Positions 54,136-63,819 are shown, counted from the stretch's first letter. The stretch: DNA of 64,000 nucleotides from an uncultured Pseudomonadales bacterium (GCA_958295875.1 OY282379.1:868001-932000), one strand, 5' to 3'. Notes: generated from the sequence alone by a model not told the origin. Translations and numbers: made by a program.

Positions 54136-56388
54136 ATGGCCAACGCCAACGAACGGCTTCGCCACACGCCGCGGCGGTTTACCGCCAGAAGCAGTTACTC
54201 GGCGCTTCGCCCTGCCACACATAGCACTGTGGCGGTGGCGCTGCTCACCGTCTGCCTCGGCGCCCATCCAAGCCAAATTGCCGCCGCTTCCGAACCCGCC
54301 GCCACGCAACTGGAGGAAATCGTCGTTACCGCGCGCCGCCGCCAAGAAGCGCTCACCGACGTGCCCACGGCCATCACCGCGCTCGACGCCACCGCCATCC
54401 GCGAGCGCGGCCTCACCGAACTCAATCAGATCGAGAAGTTCGCCCCCAACGTGGTGCAAACGAACTTCGGCCAAGGCAGCACCGGCCATGCGGCGATCTT
54501 CATGCGCGGCATCGGCCTGCAGGACCACATCATCACCACAGACCCGGCCGTCGGCATCTATCTGGACGGCGTGTACTTGGGGCGCAACATGGGCGCCAAC
54601 ATGGACTTGATGAACATCGAGCGCGTGGAACTGGCGCGCGGGCCGCAGGGCAGCCTGTCTGGCCGCAACACCTTGGGCGGAGCGCTCAACATCGTCACCC
54701 GCAAGCCAGTTGGCGATGGCGCCGGACGCATCGACGTCAAGGCCGGCAGCCTCGGCCGGCGCAACGCCAACTTCTTCGCCGACATCGCTTTGGCAGACAC
54801 CTTGGCGCTGGCCGTTTCCGGGGGGCTGAAGTCCCGCGACGGGGTGGGCCGCGCCATCGGCATCGCCAACCCGGAGGCGGAAATCGGCGAGATCTTCCAA
54901 GGCTTCGGCCATGCGGCGCTGGCGTGGGATGCCGCCCCCAGCGTCCGTGTGCTGATGAGCGCCGACCAATCGCGTTCAGACCAAGGCATCACCCCCCACG
55001 CCGTGGACGTGTTCAACCCCAACAACGGCTTCGGGTTGCGCCAGGCAGATCAGCCGCGCAATCCGGACGACACGTTCTCGCTCAACAATGAGTTGCTGTC
55101 CACCGAAGACGAGACCAAGGGCTACGCGCTCACCGTGGATTGGGATCTCACGCCGGATGTGGGCTTCAAGGCCATCGGCGCCCGGCGGGAACTCTGGTTC
55201 GAGGCCGGCCTCGACAACGAGAAGGTGGCACCCACGCTCATCGAGTTCCCAGAGCGCGGCGAGGCGGCGCAGACGACTTTCGAGCTGCAGTTGAACGGCA
55301 CGGCCACTTGGGGCGACTGGGTGGCCGGCCTCTATCACTTCCGGGAGTCCGGCTCGAACGACAGCCCGTTCGTGTTCCGCCCGGGCGGCGTTGGCGATGG
55401 CCGCCCCGCCGTCATCCCCGCCAGCGACTTCGATGGGCGCCTCTACCTCTGGCAGCGGGCGCGCAGCCACGCCGCGTTCGCCCATGTGGACATCGACCTC
55501 GCGCCGGCATGGGGGTTGGCATTGGGTGCCCGCCACACACGCGACCAGAAAGACGCCATCGGGTCTCTGCATTACTTCGCCGCGCCGGCGCGACGCAGCG
55601 ACGACTGGGGAGAGACCACGAGTGACGTCTCGCTCACCTATCGGCTCGACGGCGGGCAACGTGCGTACTTGAGCTACGCGAGGGGCTACCAAGCCGGCGG
55701 CTATCCGCCACGCCCCTTCGGCGGCGCCGCCACGTTCGCCGCTTTCGACCCGACCTTCGCGGATTCCTACGAGGTGGGGCTGAAGGGCGCGGTCGGCGCC
55801 GGGCTGAACCTGAACGCCGCCTTGTTCCATGTGCGCTATCGAGACTTGGTGGTGCAGGTGAACGAACTCATCGAAGCCGGCTTCCTGACGCTCTCGCAGA
55901 ACGCCGCCGCTTCTCGCGCCACCGGCATCGAGCTGGAAGGGCTGTGGCGATTGACGCCCCACTTCGACGTGGGCTTCGCCCTCGGCTACCTGGACATCGA
56001 GATTTCCGAGGTGGACGCCCGCGTGCAAGGCATCGTGCCGGGGGATTCGCCGGCGCTGACGCCCGATTTCACACTCTCCCTTTCGCCCCGTTACCAGTGG
56101 CAGCTAGCCGGCGGACGCACAATCACCGCGCGCCTCGACTACTACCACCGCGGGGCGATGTTCGGCCAGCCCATCAACACGGCGCTCAACAAGATTCCGC
56201 CGCTGGACTTGGCCAACGTAAGCGTCACCTATGAACGCGGCGATTGGAGCGTGGCGCTCTACGGCCACAACTTGGGCGACGAGCGTTACCCGCTGGCGAA
56301 GCTCGATCTTGACCCAACCGTGCTCACCATCAACAGCAATGACCGGCGTGAGGTTGGCGTTCGCCTAAGCAAGCGCTTCGGCGGCTGA
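54136..56388 (+). CDS. TonB-dependent receptor
   Basis: A 750-residue outer-membrane receptor. A hydrophobic segment at about residues 31-51 (STVAVALLTVCLGAHPSQIAA) ends the export signal, preceded by an unusually long polar stretch of 30 residues. A TonB-box-like EEIVVTA (about 60-66) starts the plug (DVPTAITALD, IFMRGIGLQDH, GVYLGRN, VELARGPQGSLSGRNTLGGALNIVT). The barrel ends in GVRLSKRFGG. It imports a siderophore, vitamin or carbohydrate-type ligand, not determinable here. An alternative TTG lies one codon before the ATG. No TonB-ExbBD genes adjoin it. Confidence 0.92.
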   Translation: MANANERLRHTPRRFTARSSYSALRPATHSTVAVALLTVCLGAHPSQIAAASEPAATQLEEIVVTARRRQEALTDVPTAITALDATAIRERGLTELNQIEKFAPNVVQTNFGQGSTGHAAIFMRGIGLQDHIITTDPAVGIYLDGVYLGRNMGANMDLMNIERVELARGPQGSLSGRNTLGGALNIVTRKPVGDGAGRIDVKAGSLGRRNANFFADIALADTLALAVSGGLKSRDGVGRAIGIANPEAEIGEIFQGFGHAALAWDAAPSVRVLMSADQSRSDQGITPHAVDVFNPNNGFGLRQADQPRNPDDTFSLNNELLSTEDETKGYALTVDWDLTPDVGFKAIGARRELWFEAGLDNEKVAPTLIEFPERGEAAQTTFELQLNGTATWGDWVAGLYHFRESGSNDSPFVFRPGGVGDGRPAVIPASDFDGRLYLWQRARSHAAFAHVDIDLAPAWGLALGARHTRDQKDAIGSLHYFAAPARRSDDWGETTSDVSLTYRLDGGQRAYLSYARGYQAGGYPPRPFGGAATFAAFDPTFADSYEVGLKGAVGAGLNLNAALFHVRYRDLVVQVNELIEAGFLTLSQNAAASRATGIELEGLWRLTPHFDVGFALGYLDIEISEVDARVQGIVPGDSPALTPDFTLSLSPRYQWQLAGGRTITARLDYYHRGAMFGQPINTALNKIPPLDLANVSVTYERGDWSVALYGHNLGDERYPLAKLDLDPTVLTINSNDRREVGVRLSKRFGG

Positions 56389-56398
56389 CCGCGCCGGG

Positions 56399-56533
56399 CT
56401 ATGGACCGGGCATGTTCCACAGCAAGGCGCCCATGGACACCAGAATGAAGACCATCGCGAGGGCCAAGAGCCACTGCGAGGTCAGCCCCTTGCGGCGGCG
56501 GCCTTCCGGTGGTGCCTGGTCGTCTACTGGCAT
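56399..56533 (-). CDS. 44-residue single-pass membrane protein
   Basis: A short gene on the minus strand, starting eight bases after the stop of the PhyH-like gene. The N-terminus is polar and basic (PEGRRRKGLTSQ); the rest is a single hydrophobic segment (WLLALAMVFILVSMGALLW) ending NMPGP. The clean split into a basic head and a membrane helix, and the tight spacing, suggest a true gene. No family recognised. It may assist the dioxygenase or be independent. Confidence 0.5.
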   Translation of the reverse strand: MPVDDQAPPEGRRRKGLTSQWLLALAMVFILVSMGALLWNMPGP

Positions 56534-56541
56534 GGCGTTTC

Positions 56542-57669
56542 CTACCCCGCAGACCTAGCGGCACCAGCCGCTTCACGCGCCCGCTCCGCGGCAACCACTT
56601 CGGCCATGCCATCCCACTCCGACCACATGTCGCACATGGCGCGTTTGGAGCGCTCCCAAGGATCGTTGCCCGCTTCGTATTCCAGCCACTCGCCCTGCTG
56701 CCCGCGGTCTGGATGGTCTGTCACGCCGTTCACCACCTTGTCTGGCTGGCGCTTCTTGTTGCGGATGCGGAAGATGATGTTCTTGCGCGACCGTTCGCCA
56801 TGCTCGTTGCGCGTGCCGGAGTGCGGGATGTGGTACATGGCGATGCAGGCGTCTCCCGGCGACATGAGTATCTGCGTGGGCTGCGGCCAGCGCTTGCCGT
56901 CTGGCGTGCGCTCGGAGGTCTCATCGACGAACTTGTCGCGCACCGCCTCCGGCAGGTACACGAGGCCGCAGCGGTTCGGCGCGTCGTGGTTGAGGCGCGG
57001 CCAGCCGGGGCCTTCCGGCCCTAAGCAGCCGTTGGTTTCATATTGCCAGCGGAAGAACTTCTCCATTTCGTGGTGGGCGCCGCGCAGCAACGCCGTTTGG
57101 CCACAACCAGGGCGCGTTTGGTCCGTCAGGCAGACGAACACGAACGCGGTGAAGCTGCCGAGGCCGAGCGTCATCGCCGGATCCTCGAACAGCGGCACCA
57201 TGTTGTCGCCCATCACGTCTGGGCTGCGGCCGAGGTCGCCGCGCGGGCCGGACGCGAAGTAGCGGTGGTAGATCTCTTCCGGCGTGCCACGCTGCACTCC
57301 TTGGGGCATGGCGATGGTGATGGCGCCATCCATGTGCGTCTGGGCGCCGTAGTACGGCATGTCCTTGTCGCGGTATCCCAAGTTGTTGAAGTGGTCGCCC
57401 ACCGGGCTGCGCTTGATGACGCCCACTTGGCAGGCCGTGGGCGCATCGAACTCGCCCATCGCATCGCGCAGCGCCGGCGCGACGGATGATGCGTTCAGGA
57501 GATCCGTCATCGCCTTGTCGCCGCCCAAGTTCTCGCCCTTCTGCGCGCGCCCGATGCGGCCCAGCGCGGCTTCCACCAAGCCTTCGGAGACGGCGCCGCG
57601 CAGCACCACATAGCCATCCCGATAAAAGTCGCGTTTCTGCTGAATGGACAAGGCAGGCTTGGCAGTCAT
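56542..57669 (-). CDS. Phytanoyl-CoA dioxygenase (PhyH) family protein
   Basis: A 375-residue Fe(II)/2-oxoglutarate oxygenase. The iron ligands are His112 and Asp114 (THMDGAI) and a later His in YHIPHSGTRNEHGER (280 or 283), with Arg nearby for 2-oxoglutarate. Opening RDFYRDGYVVLRGAV is typical. PhyH-like proteins hydroxylate fatty acyl-CoA, ectoine or secondary metabolites; the substrate is unknown. Start ATG 57669 was chosen because the 21 extra residues of the longer frame are Arg/Pro-rich. It shares a transcript with the 44-residue membrane protein and perhaps with the FG-GAP gene upstream. Confidence 0.88.
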   Translation of the reverse strand: MTAKPALSIQQKRDFYRDGYVVLRGAVSEGLVEAALGRIGRAQKGENLGGDKAMTDLLNASSVAPALRDAMGEFDAPTACQVGVIKRSPVGDHFNNLGYRDKDMPYYGAQTHMDGAITIAMPQGVQRGTPEEIYHRYFASGPRGDLGRSPDVMGDNMVPLFEDPAMTLGLGSFTAFVFVCLTDQTRPGCGQTALLRGAHHEMEKFFRWQYETNGCLGPEGPGWPRLNHDAPNRCGLVYLPEAVRDKFVDETSERTPDGKRWPQPTQILMSPGDACIAMYHIPHSGTRNEHGERSRKNIIFRIRNKKRQPDKVVNGVTDHPDRGQQGEWLEYEAGNDPWERSKRAMCDMWSEWDGMAEVVAAERAREAAGAARSAG

Positions 57670-57742
57670 GGGGCGAAAGAGTCCGTGGCGATTGGGAACG
57701 CGCAATTTAGGCGGGCGGGGCGCCGGGCGCAACCGTGCGCCT

Positions 57743-59404
57743 TCAGCGAGACAACAGAATCGTCACTTGGTTCGTGGCCACGCCAGCGTCGTCTTCGTCT
57801 TCGTCCGCTGCCGGCGGGCGGGCGACATGGTGCATGAGCACATCCTGCTTGCCGTCCGCGTTCAAGTCCGCAAGCCAGGTGAACTCGTGGTCGGCCGGCA
57901 TCGCCACCGGCACCTTGTGCGGCTTGTCGCGGAAATGGCCGGGCGAATCCGTGCCCTCGAACACATGCAGGGCATCGCGCTTGCGTTGCATCAGGAGCTC
58001 GGCGCGGCCATCGCCAGTCACGTCGCCGAGCAGGACGCTAGGATACGGTGGGCGCGGATGGCTCGGCTCGCCCTTGGCGCGGGAGCGCAGCGCCGTCGCC
58101 AAGCCGCCCGGCGGCTCGCCGGAGGGGCTCTTGGCCCGCACCTTGAAGCGCGCGTCCGGCGCTTCCGGCCAGGTGCGCCCGGCCAAGCGATGGATCTCCA
58201 CGTCGAAGGACACGCCGCCCATGAGCAGGCCGCCGATGATCTTGCCCGCGGCCTTCCAAAAGCTCGGGTCGAAATTGGTGAACATCAGGTCTATGCCGCC
58301 GTCGCCATCGATGTCGTGCCTGGTCATGCCAAGCTGCATGCCATCCGAGGGCACCACGGCGTCCGGCACCTGGCCGAACACGACGACGCCCTCAGCGCCC
58401 CGCGCCCCGAACCGCACCTCGTAGGCGGTGTGCTTGTCGAACAGGCTGTCGCCATCGATGCGGATGACGGCGAGGTCGCCAATGCCGTCGCCGTCCACGT
58501 CGTCGAGGGAGTGCAGCACCCGGCCACGCAAAGCAGTGCCGTCCGAAAAGTCCCATGTGCCTTGGGCGAGCCATGTCAGCTCATCAGAATCGAACACGGC
58601 GGGCACCGAGAAATGCCCCGGCTCGGCGGCGAAGCCGCCACTGGCTTCCTGCAAATGCGCTGCGAAGCGCTCCCCGTTCCAATAGACGAGGTCCGCGCGC
58701 CCATCGAGGTTGTAATCCAGCTGGTGGACGCGCCCCAGCGCCCACGGGTCTAGCCGATAGCCGTCCAGTTCGTAGAGGCGGCCCACGCCCACCGACGGTC
58801 CAATCGCAACTGGCGCAGAGAACTCGCCTTCGCTCCTCTGCAGAAGCACTTGGAACGCATCGCCTTGGGGCACTGCGAGGTCTTCACGGCCATCACCGTT
58901 CAAGTCTCGGCTCACATCGAGGTGGAAGAGTTCCCGACTGGCCATCTGCGCGTATGCCACGGGGACGCTGGCCAAGGGCTGCACGGCGCGCGATTCAGGG
59001 TCGAACCAGCTCACGCGCCCGTCGTGGTGGACGATCAGGCGTTCGCGCCCGGCGATGTTGAGCACATCCACGAACGATGCCCCCGCCGGCAGGCGGGCTT
59101 CGATGGCCGGTGCCCACTGCCCATCCGCAGACGCGAAGATGCGCAAGTTCCGTGCGCCCTCTTCAAGCGCGTCAATGACGGCGATGTCTTGCCCGGCCCC
59201 GCCGAGCAGGAAACCAGTCAGCACCACTTGGCCGGGGCTGCCGTCCAAGGGCATGTCCTGGCGCTCAAACGTGATTTGCGATGCGGCGGCAGCATGGCCC
59301 CAAGCGCCGAGCGCGAGCATGGCACTGAGGCACGCCACCCGCCCCAAGCGGCTACCTTGGGGCGCACCGCCTGACGTCGCGGCACCGTCCTTCTCCTTGG
59401 CCAC
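57743..59404 (-). CDS. Exported FG-GAP/VCBS-repeat protein
   Basis: A 553-residue protein with a signal peptide (VACLSAMLALGAWGHAAAA) and several FG-GAP/VCBS-type repeats, each with a calcium-binding-like Asp loop: DLNGDGREDLAV, DYNLDGRADLVYW, DDVDGDGIGDLAV, DIDGDGGIDLMF, DVTGDGRAELLM, DLNADGKQDVLM. These form an integrin-like beta-propeller outside the cytoplasm. Role unknown. GTG start with AAGGGGGTG upstream. It diverges from the HTH regulator gene, whose start is 123 bases away. Confidence 0.86.
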   Translation of the reverse strand: MAKEKDGAATSGGAPQGSRLGRVACLSAMLALGAWGHAAAASQITFERQDMPLDGSPGQVVLTGFLLGGAGQDIAVIDALEEGARNLRIFASADGQWAPAIEARLPAGASFVDVLNIAGRERLIVHHDGRVSWFDPESRAVQPLASVPVAYAQMASRELFHLDVSRDLNGDGREDLAVPQGDAFQVLLQRSEGEFSAPVAIGPSVGVGRLYELDGYRLDPWALGRVHQLDYNLDGRADLVYWNGERFAAHLQEASGGFAAEPGHFSVPAVFDSDELTWLAQGTWDFSDGTALRGRVLHSLDDVDGDGIGDLAVIRIDGDSLFDKHTAYEVRFGARGAEGVVVFGQVPDAVVPSDGMQLGMTRHDIDGDGGIDLMFTNFDPSFWKAAGKIIGGLLMGGVSFDVEIHRLAGRTWPEAPDARFKVRAKSPSGEPPGGLATALRSRAKGEPSHPRPPYPSVLLGDVTGDGRAELLMQRKRDALHVFEGTDSPGHFRDKPHKVPVAMPADHEFTWLADLNADGKQDVLMHHVARPPAADEDEDDAGVATNQVTILLSR

Positions 59405-59526
59405 AAGAACACCCCCTTAGTCCACCCGATGGAGCGGGGAACGCTCTAAGAAAGTACTCCAATTTGCAACGCCCACCCGCCAAGTGCCACCATTTGCATC
59501 ATCTTGGTACTGTGTAGCGATACCCT

Positions 59527-60267
59527 ATGAGCCAGTCTGCAAACTTGGTCTCCGCCTTGAAGCAAGTGCTGAAGGATGGCGGCATCTCCTACGCCCAAGT
59601 GGGCGACCACTTGCGCCTGTCGCAGAGCAGCGTGAAGCGATTGTTCTCCGCCGGCGGCTTCACCGTGGAGCGTCTGGAAGCGGTGTGCGACCTCGCCGGC
59701 ATCGACCTGTTGGAACTGGCGCGCCGGGCGGAGAACCGGCGGCACCGGCTGGATTCCCTCACCGCGACGCAGGAACGCGAGCTCGTCAGCGACCCGCTGC
59801 TCCTTCTCACCGCCATCTGCACCTTCAATCGCTGGCCCTTCGAGCGCATCGTCGAGAACTACCACATCTCGGAGCAAGCGCTCATCCACGCCCTAGCGCG
59901 GCTAGACCGCATGGGCCTGGTCGAACTCCTGCCCGGCAACCGCACGCGGCTGCTCATCGCACGCAACTTCGCGTGGCTGCCAGATGGCCCGATCGAGCGC
60001 TACTTCGTCGCCCATGTGCAAAACGAGCTGCTGGCTGGGGAGTTCGTGCCGGGGAAGGATCTGCGCCGCTTCGCATGGGGTTTGCTGAGTGCCGCCTCCG
60101 CGGCGCAGCTTCGAACCAAGATGCAAGCGCTGCTAGAAACCTTCGACGACCTCACCCGCAGCGACGAGGTGCGCGCCGAAGGCGAACAGCCCGCCACGGG
60201 CGCCTGCCTGCTGCTCGCCCTGCGTGAATGGGAACCCATGCAGTTCCGCGCCATGCGCAGAGCCTGA
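59527..60267 (+). CDS. Helix-turn-helix transcriptional regulator (XRE-like)
   Basis: A 246-residue protein with an N-terminal HTH (ISYAQVGDHLRLSQSSVKRLF, residues about 20-40) of the XRE type, then a C-terminal region that looks like a second winged-helix (DPLLLLTAICTFNRWPFERI, SEQALIHALARLDRMGLVELL) and a helical ligand/dimer part. It probably controls the divergent FG-GAP gene or itself. The spacer 59405-59526 contains two copies of ATTTGCA (around 59461 and 59492) and the half-palindromes AGTACT and GGTACT, which are candidate operator parts. Confidence 0.82.
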   Translation: MSQSANLVSALKQVLKDGGISYAQVGDHLRLSQSSVKRLFSAGGFTVERLEAVCDLAGIDLLELARRAENRRHRLDSLTATQERELVSDPLLLLTAICTFNRWPFERIVENYHISEQALIHALARLDRMGLVELLPGNRTRLLIARNFAWLPDGPIERYFVAHVQNELLAGEFVPGKDLRRFAWGLLSAASAAQLRTKMQALLETFDDLTRSDEVRAEGEQPATGACLLLALREWEPMQFRAMRRA

Positions 60268-60333
60268 GGCTAGCGCTCCCTCACGCGGTGTCGGTTCATG
60301 GCGCACCGCCAAGATGGGCGCAAGGCCCCAGCG

Positions 60334-62694
60334 TCAGTGGCCCACCACGCCTTGCGCCACCAGCCCTTGCACTGCCTCGCCATCGAGCTTGAGGAGGTCC
60401 AACAACACCCGCTCGGTGTGTTCCCCAAGGAGCGGCGGGCGGCGCGTCGCGGGGCGCTTGCCGGCGCCATCGAGCACCGGCATGGCGGTGTAGCGCCGCA
60501 CGCCGGCGACGGGATGCGCCACCGCCGGAAAGAGCCCGATGTCTTGGGCGGCCATGTCGTCGCCGGTGACCACCCGCGAAACCGGCACCGCCGCGGCGCG
60601 CAGGGCGCGTTCCACGTCCGCCACCGCCTGTGGCGCCGTCCAAGCCGCTATGCGCTCGTCCAGCTCGGCAGCCCGCGCCAAGCGGCCGGCCACCTCCCGA
60701 TAGCCTGCATCAGCAGCCCAACCCTCGTTGACCACCGCGGCGAAGCGCGACCACTGCGCGTCGTCCTCCACGGCGATGGCCACCCAACGTTCCACCGCAT
60801 CGTCGCCCTCGCCCTCGGATCGGCACGGATAGCAGCCGTGCGGCGCCATGTCCAAACTGCGGTTCCCCAACGGCTGCAACGTTTCCGCGCTGTAGTGCTG
60901 CGCAAGGAAACGGTCTCCAATGAGATAGGCCGCGCCCTCCACCTGGGTGGCGTCCACGAAGCAACCTCCGTTGCCACCGGCATGGAGGGCCGCGAGGAAC
61001 GGCAACAGCGCTTGCTTGCCGGCGATGTGGTCTGGGTGATTCAGGCTGCCGCCGGTGGGGAACGGATCGTCCGCATGCGCCCACTGTTGGGTGACGCCAG
61101 AGAACGCCTGCAAGTTGGGGCCGTAGGTTTGGAAGCCATCGTAGGGGCCGCGGCCCAGCCCTTGGCTGCCCAGATAGACGATGTTGGCGTTGAGCCTTAG
61201 GACGGATTCGTAGTCCATGCCCCAACGCGCTGCCACCGGGCCGCGCATGTTTTCCATCACGCCATCGCAGCGCGCCACGAGCTGCTGCAACAGCGCCACG
61301 CCGTCGGGCGTCCGCAGGTCTACAGTGAAGCTCTGCACGCCGAGGTTCAGTTGGTTGAAGAGGGGGCTCTCGTCCGCGGTGACATCTGCGCCGTGGGCGC
61401 CCCGCAGGAAGTCCAGATGCACGTCGGACTCCACCTTGATGACCTCGGCGCCGAAGAGCGCCAGCATCGAGGCCGCCTCCGGCACCACCGCGCCGACGCC
61501 CAGCTCAAGAATCCGCAAGCCCTTGAGCGGCTGCTCGACATCGAAGCCCTGCTCCGGCGCCGGCAGCGACGGCGCCGGGGCTGCCGCCACCGCGTGCGCC
61601 AACTCCTGATGCTCGCCCAAGCCGGGCGCCGCCTGGAACGGCACATCGTTCCCACTAGGCTGCAACCGGAACGGCGGGCGCACCACTTCCATGTCGCCGA
61701 ACTCCGGGTCTTCCACGGGCGTCAGCATCTCTCTGGCGCGCACATGGCGATCGGCGCGAAAGCCTTGCAGGGAGTACACCGGCGTGATGGTGAGGCCGAT
61801 CTGCTGGCCGCCGTGGAACAGTTCCTCCACGGTGCGGTTCGCGACCAGCCCGTCGCAGATCATGCGCAGCGCATCGACGTTCTGCACGCGAAAGGCCATG
61901 TCCTGCCACGGGCCATCGAGTTCCTCGGGCCGGCCCAAGAGATCCAAGAGCGCTTCCCACTGCCGCCCGGTCGCCGCCACGATGCGCACATAGCCGTCCT
62001 TCGCCTTATGGATGGGAAACCCGTTGGGGCCTAAGCGCGACGTCACCGTGCCTTGGCCGTTGGCGTGCATGTCATGCGAGTGCAACAGGCGCGTCCACGG
62101 GGTGATGGCCGCAACGGCCGCTTCCTCGAGGGGAACCTCGTAACGGACGGACACGCCGCCGCGCCGCGCCATGACGGCGATCATGCCCATCACCGCCGCG
62201 TAGGCGCCGGCGCCGTCGTGCGCGAGCCAAGACGGCGCGTTGCAGGGCGGCTGCTCCGGCCAGCCGCTGGATGCCAGGCCGCCGCTGGCCGCGAAACTCA
62301 CGATGGACGAGGTGCCGAGGCCGAGGCGGTCTGTAACAGTGACCACCGCGCGGGCGGCGGCAGCGGCGTCCACCGCGCCAAACGGCGAACCGTCGGCATC
62401 GAACACCACGTCCGCCCGCTCGCAGAGGCGGCGCAGGAGCGCAACATCCGCGGCGTCGCTTGGGTCAATCACGACGCTCTTCTTGTTGGCATTGCGCGCC
62501 AGGAACGGAATGCCCCCACGTGGCGATTCGCCGGCATTCGGCACCCGCGGGCGGCGGCGGCGCGCGGCGGCCCCTTCCGGTGGCTCCACCAAGAACACCT
62601 CGGCACCACACGCGGCCCACAAGCGCCCCGCGTACTCGGTGAGTGGATGCGCCATCTCCACGACGCGCAAGCCCGACAACACGCCAATCCCCAT
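60334..62694 (-). CDS. Tandem CaiB/BaiF CoA-transferase-like protein
   Basis: A 786-residue protein made of two family III CoA-transferase domains. The first (1-390) starts LSGLRVVEMAHPLTEYAGRLWA; the second (about 400-780) starts LKGLRILELGVGAVVPEAASMLALFGAEVIKVE and has LNLGVQSFTVDLRTPDGVALL and GVMENMRGPVAARWG. Ordinary members have about 400 residues and dimerise as interlocked rings, so the fusion may fold as an internal pair. The first domain is less typical. It transfers CoA between carboxylic acids or isomerises acyl-CoA. GAGGAGG precedes the ATG. It converges with the HTH gene. Confidence 0.88.
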   Translation of the reverse strand: MGIGVLSGLRVVEMAHPLTEYAGRLWAACGAEVFLVEPPEGAAARRRRPRVPNAGESPRGGIPFLARNANKKSVVIDPSDAADVALLRRLCERADVVFDADGSPFGAVDAAAAARAVVTVTDRLGLGTSSIVSFAASGGLASSGWPEQPPCNAPSWLAHDGAGAYAAVMGMIAVMARRGGVSVRYEVPLEEAAVAAITPWTRLLHSHDMHANGQGTVTSRLGPNGFPIHKAKDGYVRIVAATGRQWEALLDLLGRPEELDGPWQDMAFRVQNVDALRMICDGLVANRTVEELFHGGQQIGLTITPVYSLQGFRADRHVRAREMLTPVEDPEFGDMEVVRPPFRLQPSGNDVPFQAAPGLGEHQELAHAVAAAPAPSLPAPEQGFDVEQPLKGLRILELGVGAVVPEAASMLALFGAEVIKVESDVHLDFLRGAHGADVTADESPLFNQLNLGVQSFTVDLRTPDGVALLQQLVARCDGVMENMRGPVAARWGMDYESVLRLNANIVYLGSQGLGRGPYDGFQTYGPNLQAFSGVTQQWAHADDPFPTGGSLNHPDHIAGKQALLPFLAALHAGGNGGCFVDATQVEGAAYLIGDRFLAQHYSAETLQPLGNRSLDMAPHGCYPCRSEGEGDDAVERWVAIAVEDDAQWSRFAAVVNEGWAADAGYREVAGRLARAAELDERIAAWTAPQAVADVERALRAAAVPVSRVVTGDDMAAQDIGLFPAVAHPVAGVRRYTAMPVLDGAGKRPATRRPPLLGEHTERVLLDLLKLDGEAVQGLVAQGVVGH

Positions 62695-63411
62695 AGAGCC
62701 TCCTCAAAGCCGCCAGCAAAGGCTATGTCCGCCGGGGCGGGCCTTCAAGGGAACCGTGCGGACGCGGCGCGCCCTTGCACTGAAGGCAAAGTGGCGTGAA
62801 GCCAATGCCGCCGGGGTCAACTTCCGCCGCCACATCGCGCCTTAGGCTCACAACCAACCGCGGCGGCTTGCGCTATCCTCTCCACGAACTAGTGGGGTGG
62901 GGTGGAAGAGACATGGCGAGCTTGGGCAGCTCGGCGCGTACCGCCGTTTTTCTGGGCGGGTCGGGTCAGAAGGCCGGGGGCAAGCACTTCGCGCTGGGCG
63001 CACGGAAGGGCCTAGCGAACGCTTCGCCACGCACGGCGAGCAGGAGGGAGGGCGAAAACGGGCAGCCATGCTTTGCCGCCTCGAGGAAACTGGGGTGGCA
63101 GTTCTTGACATAACTCATGGCTGGCAGCCGCATCGAAGCTCGCGGGCGATTCCTCTCTACCATGTCGCCGAGTGGGGGCGCGTTGGTTCCCTTCCGCGCC
63201 GTGCGGCCGAGTGGGCATGGACGCCTGGCGAGGGGAAAGTGGGCGATCAACGGCCAATCCCCGGCAGTGGCGCATCCGCCATCGGAGGAAGGCGCTGGAC
63301 CCCGTTCAAACACTTGCGTTTGCGCTTGGAGGCTATGACAATGTCGTCGGCTGGCGTTAGTGTGCCGTTTACAGTTCGCACGCCTGAACGCAATGGCAAT
63401 GAGCGGCAACG
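62695..63411. other. Long intergenic region without a confident gene
   Basis: About 717 bases. Several open frames up to about 230 codons exist on both strands but are Arg/Ser/Gly-rich and lack ribosome sites or recognisable domains. The stretch 62900-63200 gives orderly-looking but unassignable text in two frames at once (plus strand TAVFLGGSGQKAGGKHF, minus strand KNCHPSFLEAAKHG), which suggests a dispersed non-coding repeat or a decayed gene rather than a working one. Confidence 0.4.
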
Positions 63412-63819
63412 ATGCTGATAACGTATTCGGACCAAGAGCCCCCGGAAGACAGCACGACGCTGCGGAACAAAAAGGGGCGGCAGGCACTGTCCAACTTGCG
63501 GCGCGAATTGTCCGAAGACGAACTGAAGTCGCCAGCCGTCCAGCGAATGCTGTTAGACAAAGTCGACACGTTGGAGACGGATGTTGATGAACTCGGGCAA
63601 TTTCGGGACAAGTTCTATTCTGCGAAGGAGGAAGCCGCGGTGCTACGGGAGCGGCTCCGCGCATCCGGTCCCCGCGACATCTGCCTAGCCGTCGGTGCCG
63701 GGATCATCGGATTGGTACCATCGCTTTCGTCAGGTCCTTCACTTGGAATGTGGATTGCCGGGGTGATCGGCGCCGTGTTGATCCTGTCCGCTGTTTTGGC
63801 CAAGAGGTTCAGGTCTTGA
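63412..63819 (+). CDS. Coiled-coil membrane protein of unknown function
   Basis: A 135-residue protein. The N-terminal part is charged and helical (RQALSNLRRELSEDEL; MLLDKVDTLETDVDELGQFRDKFYSAKEEAAVLRER split into a coiled coil), followed by two hydrophobic segments near the C-terminus (ICLAVGAGIIGLVPSL and GMWIAGVIGAVLILSAVLA). G+C is visibly lower than in the housekeeping genes. Its stop overlaps the TTG of the next gene, so the two are translated together. No family recognised. Confidence 0.65.
   Translation: MLITYSDQEPPEDSTTLRNKKGRQALSNLRRELSEDELKSPAVQRMLLDKVDTLETDVDELGQFRDKFYSAKEEAAVLRERLRASGPRDICLAVGAGIIGLVPSLSSGPSLGMWIAGVIGAVLILSAVLAKRFRS

Noticed and set aside
62897-63418. 173-codon plus-strand frame in the right intergenic region
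   Set aside because: No ribosome site and a composition unlike its neighbours; competing frames on both strands.
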